This document shows, piece after piece, positions 13,859 through 16,455 of a DNA stretch of 16,455 nucleotides (position 1 is its first letter; each line of letters starts with the position of its first letter). Origin of the DNA: Deltaproteobacteria bacterium (lineage in GTDB: Bacteria; Myxococcota_A; UBA9160; UBA4427); the NCBI GenBank assembly GCA_011051925.1, contig DRKE01000080.1:1-16455 (forward strand), in the 5' to 3' direction. A program made the position numbers and the translations under genes. The notes under the pieces are model-generated. The model was not told where the DNA came from, made no database searches, and saw only the letters and a program-made list of their open reading frames with translations.

Positions 13859-14146
13859 AGTCGCAGTGAGCGCGGCGCGGACGTGGGCAGGCATGTCGTC
13901 CGGGCCCTCCTGGGTATGGGTATAGAGGGCGTCCTCTTCGGGAACGAGACGAGCGAGCCATCGCTCGAGATCACGCCGGGCCGACGGGTCCGCATTCTCC
14001 TGGATCACCAGGCTCGCCGAGGTATGCCGAATGAAGACGGTGCAGAGCCCCTCCCCGACCGAGGCTCGGGAGACCACGCCCGCCACGGCCCGGGTCACTT
14101 CGAAGAGCCCCTGTCCATCGGGTTCCACACGCAGGCGTTCGATCAT
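13739..14146 (-). CDS. yjbQ: YjbQ-family protein (UPF0047)
   Basis: Seen: 135 residues, the normal length of the family. All signature blocks are present: F38-I-R-H-T-S-A-S (38-45), IQENADPSARRDLE (48-61), GPDDMPAH (81-88) and the UPF0047 pattern SIPIERGHLVLGTWQGI (99-115), followed by FLWEHRHR (116-123). Known: the family is a widespread small beta-rich protein that forms trimers. E. coli YjbQ was reported to have weak thiamine phosphate synthase activity, but the main role is unsettled. The histidines H41, H88, H120 and H122 may bind metal. The start lies 15 bp after the helicase stop, so the two are almost certainly co-transcribed. The 3' end overlaps the convergent isomerase gene by 120 bp. 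Confidence 0.9.
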   Translation of the reverse strand: MIERLRVEPDGQGLFEVTRAVAGVVSRASVGEGLCTVFIRHTSASLVIQENADPSARRDLERWLARLVPEEDALYTHTQEGPDDMPAHVRAALTATSLSIPIERGHLVLGTWQGIFLWEHRHRPGIRTLVVHVGG

Positions 14147-14161
14147 GAAGACGCATTCCCG

Positions 14162-16255
14162 TCAGCGCGCATCGATCGCCTCGACCAGCGGCGAAGGCGT
14201 CCCCACGCTCATCATCCACAGCTGATGGACGGCCCGGGTCGCCGCCACGTGGAGCATCCTCCGTGCCGAAGGCGTATCCGGGTAGTTGGTCGCATCGACA
14301 TCGAGAACGATGACATAGTCGAATTCGAGGCCCTTGACCTGGGCCACCTCCGTGACCTCGATCCCCGCCTTGAAGGGAAACTCGCCCTCCCGGATCCGAC
14401 GCAATCGGGGCAGTTCGGCGCGATCGAGGCCTTCGAAATAGACGTCGCTCGAAACGGGATTCGGCGTCAGGACGGCCACGGAAGCCATCGGTTCCGCCTC
14501 CATCAGATCCCGCAGAACGTCGGAAAGAAACGCGACACAAGCCCCCCGATCCGTCATCCGGAACAACTCGACGGGCGGGCCGTTCCGCGTCGTCAGGATC
14601 TCCTCGTCCTCCTTGAGGTCCCCGAGCAGCGAAGCGGCGAACTGCATCACCTGTCGCGAGGATCGATAGCTGACCTTCAACGTCTCGATCTCCGCACCAT
14701 CGAGTCCCAGTTCCTCGAAGAAAGCCGGCCACGAGGTGAAACCCGAGTGCTCCATCAGATGTTGTTGCGTGTCTCCCGCCAGGGTGATGCTCGAATCGCG
14801 CTGCATGCAATCGAGCAGGACACGGACCTCGAGGGGCGCGAAGTCCTGGACCTCGTCGATCACGATGTGACGAAGGGCCAGCGGACGCCGCGATCGACCG
14901 ATCGGCCTTCCGACCCGTCGCTGCCAGGCCCGCAACAGGAGGGCATCGTCCTCGGGATCCAATCCGACATCCCCCTCCCCCTCCCCGGAGATCGCGGAAG
15001 AAAGTTCGTCCAGCCGCAGGCGATTCCATTCGACGAAACGGTCGAGATCCCTTTCCGAGAAGCGCTCCGGCGCGATTTCCGAGAAGATCTCCCCGAGCAG
15101 GCTCCGTTGGGTCAGGACGCTCGCCCAATCGTCGAAGGCCTGTTCCGCCGTCCGGGGACCGGGAACCCGCTCCACCTGCCGCTCGAGAGCCACGTCCATC
15201 CCGATATGAAGCTTCAATCGCTGCACCATGGCCGGCGTGTCGTCCCGCTCGTGAGCGGGAAGCCAGGGATAGCAGCGTTTGCGTTCGTCGTGGACCCAAT
15301 CGCGATAGGTGACGATCCGAACGCCCCGAAGCCCGAGCGAAGGCAGGACGTGGGCCACGTATCGTGCCAGCGCCCTCGAAAACACGACGACGAGCGTATC
15401 GGGACTGTCGATCCGCGGATCGTCGAAGGCCAGATAGGCGATCCGATGCAGCGCGACGGTCGTCTTGCCCGACCCCGCGCTCCCCCGGATGACGAGATAT
15501 CCGCTCGCTGGGCGCGTGATCAGATCGAATTGGGTCGGATCGATGAGGCTCGTGATCTCGGGAAGATGTTTGTCGGCACGAAGGATCTCGCCGTCGAGCC
15601 CCTCTCCCATCCGGCGCGTCGTCGCCGCCTCGCCGGCGTCGTAGCGAAGGGCCGCCTCCTCTCCACCGGCCAGACGCGGAGGCCCGATGGCGTCCCGCCG
15701 CCAGCCGCAGGATTCCGTCGGATCGAGACGGTAATCCCCTTCGGGCGCCTGGATCCGTTCCAGAACCCCATCACGGATCCGCACCATCCGGCGTGCCAGG
15801 ACGACTCCCTGACGCTCACGGCCGGCGATCTCCTCGTCGAAATCGTCTCCCTGTCGATAGCTGTAGAAGATCTTCGAGATCGGCGCGTCCCGCCAATCGA
15901 CGATCCGGGCCCCCTTGTCGAGACAGGTCGCTCGGCCGAGGTAGAGGTCGCGGACCCGACCCTGCTCCTCCAATCGGAGATGCGCGAAATACGGAGAGGC
16001 GGAGTCGATCTGGACGGTCTGCCCGGCATTCCGGAGTTGATTCAGGATGGCCGACTGGTTGTGGTATTGCTCGGTCAGTGCCGACAGGTCCTTGTTCTCG
16101 TCGCCCGAGAGCAGGCGCTCGCGCAATCGTTCCAGTTCGCGAACGATCGGCGCCTGGTCCGCCGTCCGAGGAGGCGGAATCTCGGCGAGCTGGGCCTTCA
16201 CCTTTTCATAGGCGGCCAACTCTTCCTCGACGATTTCATCCGGCCGATCAGCCAT
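14162..16255 (-). CDS. HelD-like superfamily 1 (UvrD/Rep) helicase
   Basis: Seen: 697 residues from the ATG at 16255 (weak GGGG upstream). An N-terminal charged helical arm (5-75) resembles the HelD coiled coil. A HelD-type block GARIVDWRDAPISKIFYSYR (115-134) follows. Next come Walker A G258-S-A-G-S-G-K264-T-T, motif II V465-I-D-E468-V-Q-D471, GDTQQ (494-498), VSYRSSRQV (528-536), VAQVKGLEFDYVIVLD (637-652) and HVAATRAVHQLW (669-680). Known: this is the layout of HelD-type UvrD-like ATPases; in Gram-positives HelD strips stalled RNA polymerase from DNA. Whether this Gram-negative-type protein acts on RNA polymerase or on DNA as a helicase is not decided by sequence. The length is close to HelD (about 700-770). 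The upstream region carries a candidate promoter and an apparent IS end. Confidence 0.88.
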   Translation of the reverse strand: MADRPDEIVEEELAAYEKVKAQLAEIPPPRTADQAPIVRELERLRERLLSGDENKDLSALTEQYHNQSAILNQLRNAGQTVQIDSASPYFAHLRLEEQGRVRDLYLGRATCLDKGARIVDWRDAPISKIFYSYRQGDDFDEEIAGRERQGVVLARRMVRIRDGVLERIQAPEGDYRLDPTESCGWRRDAIGPPRLAGGEEAALRYDAGEAATTRRMGEGLDGEILRADKHLPEITSLIDPTQFDLITRPASGYLVIRGSAGSGKTTVALHRIAYLAFDDPRIDSPDTLVVVFSRALARYVAHVLPSLGLRGVRIVTYRDWVHDERKRCYPWLPAHERDDTPAMVQRLKLHIGMDVALERQVERVPGPRTAEQAFDDWASVLTQRSLLGEIFSEIAPERFSERDLDRFVEWNRLRLDELSSAISGEGEGDVGLDPEDDALLLRAWQRRVGRPIGRSRRPLALRHIVIDEVQDFAPLEVRVLLDCMQRDSSITLAGDTQQHLMEHSGFTSWPAFFEELGLDGAEIETLKVSYRSSRQVMQFAASLLGDLKEDEEILTTRNGPPVELFRMTDRGACVAFLSDVLRDLMEAEPMASVAVLTPNPVSSDVYFEGLDRAELPRLRRIREGEFPFKAGIEVTEVAQVKGLEFDYVIVLDVDATNYPDTPSARRMLHVAATRAVHQLWMMSVGTPSPLVEAIDAR

Positions 16256-16289
16256 GCGGAGCCCCGCGCACCCGTTTTGCGAACTCCTG

Positions 16290-16318
16290 TTTATACGCGC
16301 TTTTCCGGTGCCTGCCTA
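16290..16318 (-). promoter_or_regulatory. Candidate sigma-70 promoter of the HelD-like gene
   Basis: On the minus strand -35 TAGGCA (16318-16313, 4/6) and -10 TATAAA (16295-16290, 5/6) are separated by 17 bp. The predicted start is near 16283, about 28 nt before the ATG. It is the best promoter match in the window. The -35 box lies directly at the edge of the apparent IS element at 16320. Confidence 0.45.
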
Positions 16319-16345
16319 GCCCGGAAATCTCACGAGAAAAAGCAC

Positions 16346-16416
16346 ACCGCGCTCTCCAAACCTGCTAAGTGATCGTTGTCAAAGACGAATCGCTTGGCTG
16401 GGGAGGTGAGCGCGGT
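16346..16416 (+). promoter_or_regulatory. Inverted repeat that could hide the transposase ribosome-binding site
   Basis: ACCGCGCTCTCC (16346-16357) pairs with GGTGAGCGCGGT (16405-16416) at 11 of 12 positions, with 9 bp uninterrupted. The 3' arm covers part of the Shine-Dalgarno and reaches the GTG start at 16415. Folding of a long read-through transcript would block translation, a control known for other IS elements such as IS10. Here it is inference. Confidence 0.4.
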
Positions 16417-16455
16417 GCAGACGGACTGTAGTTCGGATCGGGAGGTATTTCAGGG
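16415..16455 (+). CDS. IS1380-family transposase, partial (first 13 residues)
   Basis: Seen: GTG at 16415 with GGGGAGGTGA ending 5-8 nt upstream, followed by an open frame to the edge reading MQTDCSSDREVFQ. Known: many IS1380-family transposases begin with a short M-x-T-x-C segment and an F near position 12, before the DGG-type block. Thirteen residues cannot prove the family. The call rests on this pattern plus the terminal-repeat-like sequence at 16320. If wrong, it is the start of another short-leader gene. Confidence 0.45.
   Translation, partial: MQTDCSSDREVFQ

Larger units (their letters stand above)
16320..16455 (+). mobile_element. Left end of an apparent IS1380-family insertion sequence, cut by the window edge
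   Basis: From 16320 the sequence begins CCCGGAAATCTCACGAGAAA, an end I judge similar to terminal repeats of IS1380-type elements, with an internal TCTC/GAGA dyad (16328-16337). About 95 bp further on is a strong Shine-Dalgarno and a GTG-started frame whose first residues resemble IS1380 transposases. The base composition differs from the flanking genes (A-rich tract, less GC). The right end and any target duplication are beyond the window, so the exact boundary is provisional. Confidence 0.5.

Noticed and set aside
13883..16372. An 829-codon open frame on the plus strand across yjbQ and the helicase gene
   Set aside because: It is exactly antisense to the well-conserved helicase, has no recognisable domain, and is rich in Arg, Pro, Asp and His as expected of GC-rich shadow frames.
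1..16455. CRISPR array, tRNA, rRNA, toxin-antitoxin or phage-defence genes
   Set aside because: No regularly spaced repeats, no cloverleaf or T-loop-type sequence, and no small paired genes were found on either strand. The HelD-like gene lacks defence-type fusion domains or partners.

Overview
The window is about 16.5 kb of GC-rich bacterial chromosome with conventional Shine-Dalgarno sites and closely spaced genes. The gene set is a bacterial ERG4/ERG24-type sterol reductase, two short-chain dehydrogenases, an acyl-CoA dehydrogenase next to a carboxyltransferase, an MMPL/RND lipid-type transporter, a PEP-CTERM protein and a HelD-like helicase. This fits an environmental, lipid-metabolising Gram-negative of the old Deltaproteobacteria (Myxococcota- or Binatota-like). 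That placement is inferred from gene content only and no taxonomic marker gene is present.

Left part (1-5752). A sterol reductase runs off the left edge on the minus strand. It diverges from a small NTF2/SnoaL-fold protein (686-1216, +). A hairpin (1232-1266) separates that gene from a convergent PEP-CTERM surface protein (1309-1935, -). An SDR (2198-2947, -) diverges from a lipoprotein metallophosphoesterase (3162-4286, +). The phosphoesterase converges on a nitrobindin/FABP-like beta-barrel protein (4315-4881, -), which lies downstream of a FabG-like SDR (4994-5752, -). These last two are probably co-transcribed.

Middle part (5912-12645). An ACAD10/11-type acyl-CoA dehydrogenase and a biotin-dependent carboxyltransferase beta subunit form a plus-strand pair. 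They converge, 15 bp apart, on a membrane-anchored HSL-family esterase (8747-10018, -). Upstream of the esterase on the same strand is a 12-TM MMPL/RND transporter (10201-12645, -).

Right part (12770-16455). A membrane-anchored PpiC/SurA-like prolyl isomerase (TTG start) diverges from the transporter. Its 3' end overlaps the convergent YjbQ-family gene by 120 bp in antisense. yjbQ follows a HelD-like superfamily 1 helicase in a minus-strand pair. The right edge holds what looks like the left end and first 13 codons of an IS1380-family insertion sequence, abutting the predicted -35 box of the helicase gene.

No rRNA, tRNA, CRISPR array or classical defence island is visible, and no gene-free stretch exceeds 300 bp. 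Most of the window is ordinary lipid, acyl-CoA and membrane housekeeping. The features most worth following are the bacterial sterol reductase (and a possible sterol link to the transporter), the prolyl isomerase/yjbQ antisense overlap, the IS end at the helicase promoter, and a motif shared upstream of several minus-strand genes.
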